A stretch of 28,159 bases of DNA from Oppiella nova (GCA_905397405.1 CAJPVJ010000323.1:1-28159), one strand, 5' to 3'; counted from the stretch's first letter, positions 8,652 through 17,301 are shown. Notes: a model not told the origin generated them from the sequence alone. A program made the numbers and translations.

Positions 8652-9662
8652 TTATTTCCTCGCCCGTAGCACGCGTTCAATTCCCAAGGCGATGATCAGA
8701 ACGGCACCAAGCATCAAAGTCTGAAACTTACTGTCGATCTGTAGCAAGTTCATTGCATTACCAATGACGGTCAGGAAAAGGGCTGCCAGCACGACAAGCT
8801 CGACGCGCCCTACACCGCCACGCAGTGAGACACCTCCAATGACTGCCGCCGCAATGGTTTCCATCGCGAGCGTACCGCCGATAGTCGCTTGTCCCGAACC
8901 AAGACGCGCAGTCATAAGAAACCCGGTAATGGCAGCCAAGATACTCGCAAGAACGTAAGTTGAGATGATTACGCGCTTCACTTTGATACCAGAAAGGCGA
9001 GCTGACCTGGCATCACTACCAACAGCGTAGATATGGCGGCCAAATGCGGTGAACCGTTGCATAACCCAACACAGTGCCGCGATCGCAAGCACAATGATCA
9101 TCACAACCGGAACACCTGCTAACTGACCGCGACCAACGCCTTTGATAAATCCGTCGAAAACGCCATAAACAGGGATACCTTGTGTAAAGTACAGCCCCGC
9201 CCCCATGAGTACTGATGTAACAGCCAGCGTTACCATGAACGGTGAAACATTGAAGGTTGCGATCAATGATCCATTGATGAGACCAACAAGCCCCCCAAGC
9301 GCTATAACCGCAAGCAAGGCCATAAGTGTAACATAGAGTTCCATACCGGGATACAGCGGCGCCACAACAAGCATAATCGTTGCAGTAATCAGCGTAGCCC
9401 CTGCAACAACTGCTCCAACGGAAAGGTCAAATCCACCCGTCGTCATAACAAGCATCTGTGCCACAGCCGGCAAGGCTAAAAAGGAGAAATTTCTCATAAC
9501 ATTGAGAAGATTGAGGCGGTTCAGAAATCGCGGTTCAAGAATTGAGGTGACAATGATCGACACCGCGAGAAATGTAAGAACAATACCGCCACCAGTGATG
9601 AACCGATCGATATTTCGTACCCTATGGATCGGAGCGATATACCGTGTGGTGATATCGGTCAT
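8652..9662 (-). CDS. RbsC-like ABC transporter permease (CUT2 family), first
   Basis: The first of two adjacent inner-membrane permeases, 336 residues, mostly hydrophobic helices. It has the family loop GGTLAMETIAAAVIGGV near residue 260 and the GGFDLSVGAVVAG segment near residue 76. Its ATG overlaps the stop of the ATPase gene by four bases (ATGA), a sign of translational coupling. It clearly resembles the neighbouring permease at 7663-8649, so the pair arose by duplication and probably work as a heterodimer. Confidence 0.9.
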   Translation of the reverse strand: MTDITTRYIAPIHRVRNIDRFITGGGIVLTFLAVSIIVTSILEPRFLNRLNLLNVMRNFSFLALPAVAQMLVMTTGGFDLSVGAVVAGATLITATIMLVVAPLYPGMELYVTLMALLAVIALGGLVGLINGSLIATFNVSPFMVTLAVTSVLMGAGLYFTQGIPVYGVFDGFIKGVGRGQLAGVPVVMIIVLAIAALCWVMQRFTAFGRHIYAVGSDARSARLSGIKVKRVIISTYVLASILAAITGFLMTARLGSGQATIGGTLAMETIAAAVIGGVSLRGGVGRVELVVLAALFLTVIGNAMNLLQIDSKFQTLMLGAVLIIALGIERVLRARK

Positions 9663-11164
9663 GCCACGGCCTCCTTCGCTTCAGCTTTCCCAAAGTAGTG
9701 GGAAAGAACGTTAGCCTCCGATTTCTCACTCTCCTGGATTTCGGCCATGATTGCGCCCTCATGCATGACATAGATACGTGAAGCGAGATGAATCAATTCT
9801 GGGAGCTCAGATGTTGAAACAATGACGCAAGCGCCACGTTCTACAAGACGCTTGATGTACCGATAGACATCAGCCTTAGCACTGACATCTATACCAACTG
9901 TCGGCTCGTCAAATATGTAGACATCAAAGTCTTTCATAAGTCCGCGAGCCAGCATGATCTTCTGGCGGTTGCCACCCGAAAATGCGCGAACAGGTCTTTC
10001 TGGATCAAGCGGGCTTAACGCCAGCTCTCTCAATGGCCCCTCGACAAGTTGACGCTCTCGCTTGTGCTTAAGAAACGCGCCTTTCGACATTGCCGAATGT
10101 CCCAGACTTGCCATTGTAACGTTCTCACGCGCAGGTCTGTTCAATGCCAAACCTTCTTCCCCTCGGTCAGCGGGGAAATAACAAAGATCGTTCTTCAACA
10201 TTACAGATGGAGACGGATTGCTGATCGTTTTTCCGCGCAGTTCAATCCGCCCTTCGGAAATATGTTCAAGTCCAAAAATTGCTCGACACAATTCAGAACG
10301 ACCACAGCCAATCAGTCCTGCTAGACCTACAACTTCGCCGGACCGAGCAAAGATACTGGCTTGGGAAACAGTACCTTTGCTCGTTGAAAGATTATGAGCT
10401 TCAATAACAACGTTTCCGGGTTTAAAGGCGATATCCGGAAACAATTCAGAAACAGGTCGACCGATCATCATCTCGATCAGACCTTCATCACTGATTTCTT
10501 TAGTCGTGACAGTTCCTATGTATCTCCCCCCGCGCAAGACTGTGACGCGATCAGAAAGATTGCGAATTTCTGCCATCCGGTGTGAGACGTAAATAATGCC
10601 GACACCCTTCGCCTTCAGACGATGTATCGCCCGGAAAAGCTTTTCCGCTTCACCATCAGTAAGCGAGGCCGTCGGCTCATCAAGAATAAGAATTCTCGGT
10701 TCCAGACGCAGTGCTTTGGCGATCTCCACCATTTGTTTCTGCGCGCGAGACAAATGCCCAACTGGAATATCAAGCGGTACTGGAAACTCCAGATCTTCCA
10801 ATAATTTTTGCGCTTGCTGACGCATAGTCGATTTTTTAAGGAAGAAGCTTCCAGTTGTTTCGCGTGCCAGGAACAGATTTTCAAGGACTGTCAGATCTGG
10901 AACAAGGCTGAACTCCTGAAATACCGACGCGACACCAAGCGAACGCGCAAGCGTCGGGTTAAGCTGGGCGTACGAAGTACCATCAAAAACCAGCTCTCCC
11001 GCTGTCGGCTCAAAAGTCCCCACAATGAGATTTATAAGCGTGGATTTGCCAGCACCATTTTCACCAAGAAGAGCATGAACCTCTCCTGCTCTTAAACGAA
11101 AGTTCACATCGCTCAGAGCGGCCACATTACGGAAATGTTTCGTAAGCCCTTTGATTTCGAGCAT
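9659..11164 (-). CDS. Two-domain ABC transporter ATPase, RbsA/MglA-like
   Basis: A cytoplasmic ATPase with two ABC domains in tandem, as in sugar importers of the CUT2 class; 501 residues from the ATG at 11164. Domain 1 has Walker A GENGAGKST (residues 34-42), a degenerate signature LSRAQKQ and Walker B ILILDEPTAS. Domain 2 has the usual degenerate Walker A (GLIGCGRSE), a good signature FSGGNRQK and Walker B VYIFDEPTVG. Only one site is thus expected to hydrolyse ATP well, as usual in the family. The frame is open to an ATG at 11221, but GGAAG a few bases before 11164 and the family start MLEIKGLTKHF favour the later start. It lies between the binding protein and the permeases in one operon. 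Confidence 0.9.
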   Translation of the reverse strand: MLEIKGLTKHFRNVAALSDVNFRLRAGEVHALLGENGAGKSTLINLIVGTFEPTAGELVFDGTSYAQLNPTLARSLGVASVFQEFSLVPDLTVLENLFLARETTGSFFLKKSTMRQQAQKLLEDLEFPVPLDIPVGHLSRAQKQMVEIAKALRLEPRILILDEPTASLTDGEAEKLFRAIHRLKAKGVGIIYVSHRMAEIRNLSDRVTVLRGGRYIGTVTTKEISDEGLIEMMIGRPVSELFPDIAFKPGNVVIEAHNLSTSKGTVSQASIFARSGEVVGLAGLIGCGRSELCRAIFGLEHISEGRIELRGKTISNPSPSVMLKNDLCYFPADRGEEGLALNRPARENVTMASLGHSAMSKGAFLKHKRERQLVEGPLRELALSPLDPERPVRAFSGGNRQKIMLARGLMKDFDVYIFDEPTVGIDVSAKADVYRYIKRLVERGACVIVSTSELPELIHLASRIYVMHEGAIMAEIQESEKSEANVLSHYFGKAEAKEAVA

Positions 11165-11257
11165 TTTTCTTCCGATCAATGATTCCTTACCGGCCTTTTG
11201 AAAGGCCGATAGGTATTGCATTGTTAAGAAACGATACTGATTGAACAGGCCGTCCGA

Positions 11258-12352
11258 TTACTTCGCTGACACCGAGAACACTGGGCGAGTATTCGCAGGG
11301 GCAAAAATCTGCGTCGTATCAAAAGTGCCAACATTATCCTTCGTGACAATACCCGGCGATACCAGGAGCACTTTTTCATAAGGCTTTTTTTCAAGTGCCC
11401 TAACGGCCAGATCAACGCCGATACGGCCCATCATCACAGGATACTCTGTGGCAAATGCCAACACCTTGCCATTCTGAACAGAGTCCAACATGGTTTGGTT
11501 TTCGTAGGATGAGACAATCATAACGTCGTCACGCCCTGCATCCTCGACAGCACCGATAGCCGCTTCCGCAGTTGGAGCTCCACCCCAGATCACGTTCATT
11601 TCCGGATAGGTCTGCAGCGCATCTTCTACGAGACGCAGCTGCGCAGGAACGCTGGCTTCACCAAACTGTTCGGCTAAAAGTTGAATGTTGCCTTCTTTTA
11701 CAGAGTCGCGAAACCCACTCATGTAAGTTTCCGCCCAACCCGACCCCTGTGGCCCTGGAAAACCTACGGCTTTACCGGATTTATCACCGAGCGCCTTTTT
11801 GGCATATTCGCCAGTTTGATAGCCTTTTTGGTAAAAGTCAGGCGTAATGCGCGCAGTTATAGGAGTTTCGAGAATTGGATTTGCAACTGCAATATTGACG
11901 ATGCCCTTATTCATTCCCTCTGTAATCTTTGCAGCGACACCTGCTTCTGAAATTGGAGAAATCAAAATGGCGTCTGCACCAGCCGCCACGCAATCATCAT
12001 ATTGCGAAATTTGCTTAGGAAGGGAAGTGTAACCACCAGCCTGAAAAATGGTCAGATTAACGCCGAGGCGCTTGGCTTCTTCGACCATGCCATAATTTAC
12101 AGAGACCCAATATCCGTCCTGAATGTGCGGATAGAGCACACATAGATTCCACGGCTTCTCGGCTTTATCCAGCGGGACATAATCAATATCGGACAACGCT
12201 TTAAGATCACCGTCCTTTGCAGACTTGATTTTAAACGGCCACCAATCGGCAGCCTGTGCTGATCCCATTGAACCCGTAGAAACAGAAATCAGGATCGCCA
12301 CCAGAGACGAGCCAATCGCTTTGTTCAACGCCATTTTTATACGAGCTCCCAT
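11258..12352 (-). CDS. TorT-like periplasmic substrate-binding protein
   Basis: A secreted periplasmic-binding-protein fold, 364 residues with a signal peptide ending near residue 34 (SAQA before ADWW). The stretch WNLCVLYPHIQDGYWVSVNY followed by GMVEEAKRLGV and AGGYTSLPKQISQYDDC closely matches TorT, the periplasmic TMAO-responsive partner of the TorS sensor. No torS-like kinase is nearby. The gene heads an ABC importer operon, so here it probably delivers substrate to the permeases. Its ligand may be a small N-containing compound, by analogy with TorT, but this is inference. A second start at 12334 behind GGGAG is possible. The promoter region has two inverted copies of ATTGGATACAT and a TTGACA box, so the whole operon (binding protein to hyuB) is likely controlled there. 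Confidence 0.87.
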   Translation of the reverse strand: MGARIKMALNKAIGSSLVAILISVSTGSMGSAQAADWWPFKIKSAKDGDLKALSDIDYVPLDKAEKPWNLCVLYPHIQDGYWVSVNYGMVEEAKRLGVNLTIFQAGGYTSLPKQISQYDDCVAAGADAILISPISEAGVAAKITEGMNKGIVNIAVANPILETPITARITPDFYQKGYQTGEYAKKALGDKSGKAVGFPGPQGSGWAETYMSGFRDSVKEGNIQLLAEQFGEASVPAQLRLVEDALQTYPEMNVIWGGAPTAEAAIGAVEDAGRDDVMIVSSYENQTMLDSVQNGKVLAFATEYPVMMGRIGVDLAVRALEKKPYEKVLLVSPGIVTKDNVGTFDTTQIFAPANTRPVFSVSAK

Positions 12353-12405
12353 TTGCTCTATGTTGAAATCGCAGCCGGCGGTTTCGCTTCTTATTTTTCA
12401 AAAAG

Positions 12406-12431
12406 CTTATACCGGACATCACGCTTGTCAA
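12406..12431 (-). promoter_or_regulatory. Candidate promoter of the transporter/hyuAB operon
   Basis: On the minus strand, TTGACA (12426-12431) is followed by TATAAG (12406-12411). The 14-base spacer is shorter than the usual 17, so the promoter would be weak or activator-assisted. The first ATTGGATACAT copy ends four bases upstream of the -35 box. Confidence 0.45.
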
Positions 12432-12435
12432 TCTA

Positions 12436-12446
12436 ATTGGATACAT
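12436..12446 (+). promoter_or_regulatory. Candidate GntR operator B1 (ATTGGATACAT)
   Basis: An exact copy of ATTGGATACAT beside the -35 box of the transporter/hyuAB operon. Three more exact intergenic copies, on either strand, lie at 12499, 15057 and 19659. The wider match with B2 is AATTGGATACAT, then one differing base, then AT. It is of the type bound by FCD-class GntR proteins. The bound regulator is inferred, most likely the GntR at 20362. Confidence 0.65.
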
Positions 12447-12498
12447 AATATCTATTTATTGGCCGATTTCGGCACATTCCCCGATATTATTATTAATA

Positions 12499-12509
12499 AT
12501 GTATCCAAT
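12499..12509 (-). promoter_or_regulatory. Candidate GntR operator B2 (inverted ATTGGATACAT)
   Basis: Reads ATGTATCCAAT on the + strand, the reverse complement of B1. The two copies start 63 bases apart, six turns of DNA, and face each other upstream of the transporter operon. This would put two bound dimers on the same face of the helix. Confidence 0.62.
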
Positions 12510-12535
12510 TTTGACCTTTCGGTAGAATATTTCCT

Positions 12536-12558
12536 GTCGGAGTCGCCAAAACTCCGAC
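12536..12558 (-). terminator. Hairpin after the omega-transaminase gene
   Basis: An 8-bp GC-rich stem (GTCGGAGT at 12536-12543 with ACTCCGAC at 12551-12558) and a 7-base loop lie 26 bases past the stop of the minus-strand transaminase gene. There is no T run after it on the minus strand, so termination may be weak or need Rho. It would separate the transaminase from the transporter operon. Confidence 0.4.
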
Positions 12559-12584
12559 GGTTATCACGCATCAGATGACAGTCG

Positions 12585-13952
12585 CTATTTTACAGATGCC
12601 AGAACCTCATCAAGTGATTTTTTCGTCACCGCAATCACATCATCTACCTGGGCTGGCGTTATGATCATGGGAGGGCAAAAGGCTATCGCATCACCCATAT
12701 TGCGAGTGATAACGCCATTGTTGAACATGGCGGCATTTGCCATACTTCCGAGCGCTCCAACCTTCTCATAAGGCTGTTTCGTTTGCTTGTCGGCAACAAG
12801 TTCGATGGCAGCGATAAGACCCACGCCACGCACTTCACCCACCAATGGATGGTCTGAAAGCTCGCCGAGACGCTCAAGCATATAAGCACCCGTATCTCGG
12901 GCATTCGCCACGAGATTACGCTCTTCGATGATTTTAAGATTTTCGACGGCGACAGCAGCTGCCACCGGATGCCCGGACCCAGTGTATCCATGTCCGAAAA
13001 CACCCAGACGCGCACTCTCATCAGCAACAGGCTGATAAACACGATCATTGAACATGAACGCGGAAATGGGCAGATAAGACGACGAAATTTGCTTGGAAAG
13101 GGTCATGATATCTGGCTTGATATTGAAGGTCTGGGAACCAAACATGTTGCCAGTTCTGCCAAAGCCGCAAATCACTTCATCTGCAATCAGCAAAATGTCA
13201 TATTTATTGAGAACTTCCTGAATTTTCTCCCAATAGCCCACAGGAGGAACGACGACACCCCCGGCTCCCATTACAGGCTCGCCAATAAAGGCAGCTACCG
13301 TCTCCGGCCCTTCCGCCAGGATCATATCTTCCAGCTCCTGTGCCAATCGGGTGGTGAATTCTTCTACTGTTTCACCCAGAAAAGCATCCCGATAGTAATG
13401 CGGGCAAGTCGTATGCAAGAAGCCAGGCAGAGGCAGATTAAACGACACATGATTGACAGGCAGCCCAGTCGCACTCGCTGACGCAATGGTTACACCATGA
13501 TAACCACGCTTCCGGCCGATGATCTTGGTACGCTGCGGCTGCCCCAAGGCATTCGAGCGAAACCAGAGCATCTTGATAATGGTGTCATTGGCCTCAGAAC
13601 CGGAATTCGTAAAGTAAGCTTTGCTCATAGGAACAGGAGCAATACTGATGAGCTTTTCAGCCAGCTCGATTACCGGAGCGTGAGAGCGATGCGTGAATGT
13701 ATGTGAATAAGGCAGCTTCTGCATTTGCTTGCATGCTGCATCAACCAGACGCTGTTCAGAGAAACCGACACCGACACTCCACAAACCCGCCATTGCCTCA
13801 ATATATCGCCGACCATTATTGTCTTCGACATAAATTCCATCGCCTTTTTCAATAACGACAGGCCCAATTTCTTCATGGCGTCTGGCATTGGTGTTAGAAT
13901 GAAAATGATACTGTATATCGCGTGCTTCGACGGAATTCGGCTGATTGGTCAT
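12585..13952 (-). CDS. Class III omega-aminotransferase (PLP)
   Basis: A fold-type I, class III transaminase of 455 residues, full length. It moves an amino group from an omega-amino acid or amine to pyruvate or 2-oxoglutarate in the cytosol. PLP residues are visible: D258 (LLIADEVICGFGRTG) and the Schiff-base lysine K287 (DIMTLSKQISSSYLP). The stretches MAGLWSVGVGF, YFTNSGSEANDT and GYTGSGHPVAAAVA strongly resemble (S)-selective omega-transaminases such as the Chromobacterium violaceum enzyme and beta-alanine/pyruvate transaminases. It is transcribed divergently from the first gntR gene; the region between them holds operator A2. Its product, a semialdehyde or ketone, could feed the aldehyde dehydrogenase at 2139. 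It is not a typical GabT in style, so no symbol is given. Confidence 0.88.
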   Translation of the reverse strand: MTNQPNSVEARDIQYHFHSNTNARRHEEIGPVVIEKGDGIYVEDNNGRRYIEAMAGLWSVGVGFSEQRLVDAACKQMQKLPYSHTFTHRSHAPVIELAEKLISIAPVPMSKAYFTNSGSEANDTIIKMLWFRSNALGQPQRTKIIGRKRGYHGVTIASASATGLPVNHVSFNLPLPGFLHTTCPHYYRDAFLGETVEEFTTRLAQELEDMILAEGPETVAAFIGEPVMGAGGVVVPPVGYWEKIQEVLNKYDILLIADEVICGFGRTGNMFGSQTFNIKPDIMTLSKQISSSYLPISAFMFNDRVYQPVADESARLGVFGHGYTGSGHPVAAAVAVENLKIIEERNLVANARDTGAYMLERLGELSDHPLVGEVRGVGLIAAIELVADKQTKQPYEKVGALGSMANAAMFNNGVITRNMGDAIAFCPPMIITPAQVDDVIAVTKKSLDEVLASVK

Positions 13953-14109
13953 TGAGTTCTACCTTCAATAAAACGGGCCGGTTGCCCCAGCCTCACATAA
14001 GAAATGGCAGTTATATGCGGTGATGCTATTCCCCTCATCACGGAGATAACGGAAGCTGATTGACCGTTGAGATAAAGCTACATACAAACGATATTACATG
14101 CAACATGTT

Positions 14110-14129
14110 TGATGCATCATATTACAAAT
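14110..14129 (+). promoter_or_regulatory. Candidate GntR operator A2 (palindrome TGATGCATCA), transaminase-gntR divergent region
   Basis: TGATGCATCAT at 14110-14120, three bases, ACAAAT at 14124-14129, the same arrangement as at 907-926 before lhgO. It lies 33 bases before the gntR start and 158 bases upstream of the divergent transaminase. This fits autoregulation and control of the transaminase by the GntR at 14162. Confidence 0.55.
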
Positions 14130-14161
14130 TGATATGAGATCGAGTTTAGGGAGCGCGCGCA

Positions 14162-14836
14162 ATGCACGATATTTCTGCACTACAAACTTTGGAACGCGAG
14201 AATTTAGGCGAAGTCGTGTATCGCAAAATCTCCGAAAATATAGTCGGCGGCAAGTTTGCGCCCGGTACCCGCCTCACGATACGCGACCTATCTACCTCTC
14301 TTGGCACATCGGTCACGCCGGTGCGGGACGCTATTTTACGGCTTATCCAGGACAACGCGCTCATTCAAAAAACCCCGCGCGAAGTTCGCGTGCCAGTATT
14401 GACGCCGGAGCAATATTGCGAAATTCGCGACATTCGCGTGCGTCTCGAAGGCCTTGCAGTTCGCAATGCAACAGCCAAAGCGACAACCAAGGATATTGAA
14501 CGACTTTGGGCCCTGATAGAAAAGAATGAGGCTGCGCTTAAAGAACAACGCTGGCAGGACGCATTGGAATGCAATCAACAATTTCATTATGCTTTTGCGG
14601 AAATCGCCCAAATGCAATCATTATCCTTGATCCTTGGTAAACTCTGGTTGCGAATGGGGCCCCTTATCGCTGGTGCTTATGAACATGGCGGTCGATTGAT
14701 GATTGATGATCACTACGTCGTCATGAAAGCACTTGAAGCAAAAGACGCAGATGCCGCTGAAGCAGCCATTGCCAAAGACATTATGGATGCCAGCGAACTC
14801 ATCCTTGCCCGGATCGAAGTCCTTCTGAAAAACTGA
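14162..14836 (+). CDS. GntR family transcriptional regulator, FCD subfamily (first)
   Basis: A cytoplasmic DNA-binding regulator of 224 residues. Residues 14-76 are a GntR winged helix (GKFAPGTRLTIRDLSTSLG, then VTPVRDAILRL). Residues 85-215 are an all-helical FCD ligand domain with candidate metal ligands H142 (NQQFHYAF) and H184 (DDHYVVMKAL). FCD regulators usually sense small organic acids or amino acid derivatives. The start is supported by GGGAG in front. It is divergent from the omega-transaminase, and TGATGCATCA in the shared region also occurs before lhgO. It is therefore the likely regulator of the transaminase and of lhgO-gabD. This assignment is inference from position. Confidence 0.88.
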   Translation: MHDISALQTLERENLGEVVYRKISENIVGGKFAPGTRLTIRDLSTSLGTSVTPVRDAILRLIQDNALIQKTPREVRVPVLTPEQYCEIRDIRVRLEGLAVRNATAKATTKDIERLWALIEKNEAALKEQRWQDALECNQQFHYAFAEIAQMQSLSLILGKLWLRMGPLIAGAYEHGGRLMIDDHYVVMKALEAKDADAAEAAIAKDIMDASELILARIEVLLKN

Positions 14837-14895
14837 CTGCCATAGAAATCTAACAGGCTGCGCCGAGACTGCGTATAGCCACCTAAGCTCAACAG

Positions 14896-14907
14896 AATGT
14901 ATACATT
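14896..14907 (+). promoter_or_regulatory. Perfect palindrome AATGTATACATT, candidate operator B3
   Basis: A 12-bp perfect palindrome in the region between the first gntR and the E1/E2 operon. Its half-site ATGTAT is the half of ATGTATCCAAT, found 150 bases downstream at 15057. It may be the symmetric, high-affinity version of the B operator. Confidence 0.5.
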
Positions 14908-15056
14908 TTATAATTTTCTATTCTAATTATAATTGCGAAGATTCTGATAAAAGTTGCATATATTGTTGTTTTTATTGTTTAAAAGATAATTTTATGAAAT
15001 TTATTCGGGATTTTAGCGCTGTCGAATCCCACTTGAAACGATCTCAGTTTCATGAA

Positions 15057-15067
15057 ATGTATCCAAT
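15057..15067 (-). promoter_or_regulatory. Candidate GntR operator B4 (ATTGGATACAT) before the E1/E2 operon
   Basis: Reads ATGTATCCAAT on the + strand, identical to B2. It lies 53 bases before the start of the E1 gene, in or just after the expected promoter, a position suited to repression. Confidence 0.62.
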
Positions 15068-15120
15068 TAGTAGAGAAGTCGCAGATGACTTCCATCCCTT
15101 AAGGGTAAACGGGAGGATAC

Positions 15121-17301
15121 ATGCCAGATCTCACAACTCTCAATCCGGCCAGCCTTTGGGTCAATTTGACGACATCTCCAGACGACTGGTCCAACGCTGA
15201 CCCATCACAGCTTCAAACCATGCTTGTTTCAGCGCACCTTATCCGTGCTTTTGAAGAGAAGGTATTGGAACTGGCGGGTTCCGGGCTTGTGCATGGACCT
15301 GCCCATTCGGCCATTGGTCAGGAGGGTGGTGCGGTTGGTTCCGCGCTTTTGATGCGGGCAGGAGACCAGATCAACGGCTCCCACCGCGCCCACCATCAAT
15401 TTCTTGCAAAGTCTATTCGTTATGTTGAACCCGAAGGAATGCTCGTCAATTCGGAGTTCTCTAATGGGATCCGTGATCTTGCGCAAAAATCACTGGCCGA
15501 AATCATGGGGCTGGCGCAAGGTTTTTGCAAAGGCCGCGGAGGGTCCATGCATTTGCGCTGGGCAGAAGCAGGCAATCTTGGAACCAATGCTATTGTAGGC
15601 GGGGGGGTTCCTCTTGCAGCAGGTGCCGCATGGGCTCATAAAAATTCTGGCACTGACAATGTCGTTTTTACCTACTTTGGTGATGGCGCCACCAATATCG
15701 GATCCGTCCTTGAAACTATGAACCTCGCAGCCGCATGGAAGCTGCCGCTCTGCTTTTTCATTGAGAACAATCGCTATGCAGTTTCTACCCATATCGATGA
15801 GGTAACGGCTGAACCACGTCTGTCTGCGCGCGGCCTGGCATTCAATATTCCCGCATGGAAAGTTGACGGCATGGACCCTCTCGCGGTCATGCTTGCAAGT
15901 GAAGCGGCCCTCGAACACATGCGAAGTGGAGGCGGCCCCACAATTATTGAGGCAGACGTCTATCGTTATTTTCACCAGAACGGCCCCCTTCCCGGCTCAG
16001 CATTTGGCTATAGAGACAAAGCCGAAGAAGCCGAGTGGCAGAAACGCGACCCCATAAAGCGGCTGGAAAGCGAGCTGCAAGAGCGCCAAATTCTGAGCGA
16101 GACTGCAATCAGGGAATTACGTGCGCGCGCGCAGCAATTAATGGAAGATGTAACGTCGGAGCTGACAGAAAACATCAGTGGCAAAAGGACGATCATCTCA
16201 TCCTTATGGCCAGAAGAAAGCTTTCGGGACTTCGGCATTCGTGGTGACTTATCCGAATTCTCCAATGTTCAATACGATGAACTGGAGAGCTTTGACGGGG
16301 CGGTTACACAAGGAAAATTTATCGATACAGTCTCATCCGTCATGCAGCGGCGCATGGAGCAAGACGATCGTATCGTCGTTCTGGGGGAAGATATCCATCG
16401 TCTGAAAGGTGGAACCAATGGAGCAACGCGCGGATTACCCGCATTGTTTCCGAAGCGAATTTTAGGCACCCCAATCAGCGAAAACGCGTTCACAGGTGTT
16501 GCTGGAGGAATGGCTATGGACGGTCGAGTTCGCCCGGTCGTAGAATTTATGTATCCAGACTTCATGTGGGTCGCAGCGGATCAGGTATTCAATCAAATTG
16601 GAAAAGCCCGACATATGTTTGGTGGAGACACCAATGTACCGCTTGTTCTGAGAACAAAAGTGGCTATGGGATCAGGTTACGGGTCCCAACACCTGATGGA
16701 TCCAGCAGGCATATTCGCGACCTCCCCCGGCTGGCGAATTATCGCCCCATCAACCCCTTTTGATTATGTCGGCCTCATGAATTCCGCTTTGAAATGCCAA
16801 GACCCCGTCCTCGTCATTGAGCATGTCGATCTCTATGTAGCGACCGGACCGACCCCTGAGCAGAACTTTGATTATTTCATTGAACTGGGCAAAGCAAAAG
16901 TCGTGCGCAGCGGCGATAGACTGACAGTCGTGAGCTATCTCAACATGGTCCACGTCGTATTGGAAGAAGTAGAAAAACTTGGAATCGATGCGGAAGTCAT
17001 CGATCTTCGGTCGCTTGATCGCGCAGGAATCGACTGGGAGACAATTGAAGCGTCCATCCGTAAAACCGGGAATGTACTGATCGTAGAACAAGGTTCAATT
17101 GGTACATCTTATGGCGGTCTTCTTGCCAGTGAGATACAAAATCGCTGTTTTGATTGGCTTGATCAACCTGTTGCTCGCGTACATGGCGGTGAAGCATCTC
17201 CAAGCATTTCCAAAGTTCTGGAAGCTGCAGCCTGCGCACGTCCGGCCGATGTGGCTCACGCCTTGCGCAGTGCAATGAGCGCACAGGGCCTTCCGATTTA
17301 A
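15121..17301 (+). CDS. Fused E1alpha-E1beta thiamine-dependent 2-oxoacid (acetoin-type) dehydrogenase
   Basis: The decarboxylating E1 component of a 2-oxoacid or acetoin dehydrogenase complex, 726 residues, with both subunits in one chain. Residues about 35-345 form the alpha half: AHSAIGQEGG, GRGGSMHL (138-145) and the TPP motif with GDG at 187-189 and ENN at 215-217. Residues about 385-715 form the beta half (VVLGEDIH, ENAFTGVAGGMAMDG, VEFMYPDFM, VEQGSIGTSYGG). It would decarboxylate a 2-oxoacid or cleave an acetoin-like diketone and pass the acyl group to the E2 downstream. GGGAGG five bases before the ATG sets the start. The substrate is unknown; a 2-oxoacid made by a neighbouring transaminase is a fair guess. 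Expression is probably controlled at the B sites upstream. Confidence 0.88.
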   Translation: MPDLTTLNPASLWVNLTTSPDDWSNADPSQLQTMLVSAHLIRAFEEKVLELAGSGLVHGPAHSAIGQEGGAVGSALLMRAGDQINGSHRAHHQFLAKSIRYVEPEGMLVNSEFSNGIRDLAQKSLAEIMGLAQGFCKGRGGSMHLRWAEAGNLGTNAIVGGGVPLAAGAAWAHKNSGTDNVVFTYFGDGATNIGSVLETMNLAAAWKLPLCFFIENNRYAVSTHIDEVTAEPRLSARGLAFNIPAWKVDGMDPLAVMLASEAALEHMRSGGGPTIIEADVYRYFHQNGPLPGSAFGYRDKAEEAEWQKRDPIKRLESELQERQILSETAIRELRARAQQLMEDVTSELTENISGKRTIISSLWPEESFRDFGIRGDLSEFSNVQYDELESFDGAVTQGKFIDTVSSVMQRRMEQDDRIVVLGEDIHRLKGGTNGATRGLPALFPKRILGTPISENAFTGVAGGMAMDGRVRPVVEFMYPDFMWVAADQVFNQIGKARHMFGGDTNVPLVLRTKVAMGSGYGSQHLMDPAGIFATSPGWRIIAPSTPFDYVGLMNSALKCQDPVLVIEHVDLYVATGPTPEQNFDYFIELGKAKVVRSGDRLTVVSYLNMVHVVLEEVEKLGIDAEVIDLRSLDRAGIDWETIEASIRKTGNVLIVEQGSIGTSYGGLLASEIQNRCFDWLDQPVARVHGGEASPSISKVLEAAACARPADVAHALRSAMSAQGLPI

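Noticed and set aside
12225-12578. 117-codon + strand frame over the transporter promoter region
   Set aside because: It covers the promoter and both operators, and overlaps the start of the binding-protein gene on the other strand; no ribosome site.
16552-16562. Partial operator match ATGTATCCAGA inside the E1 gene
   Set aside because: Inexact and explained by the coded Met-Tyr-Pro-Asp in a conserved E1beta motif.
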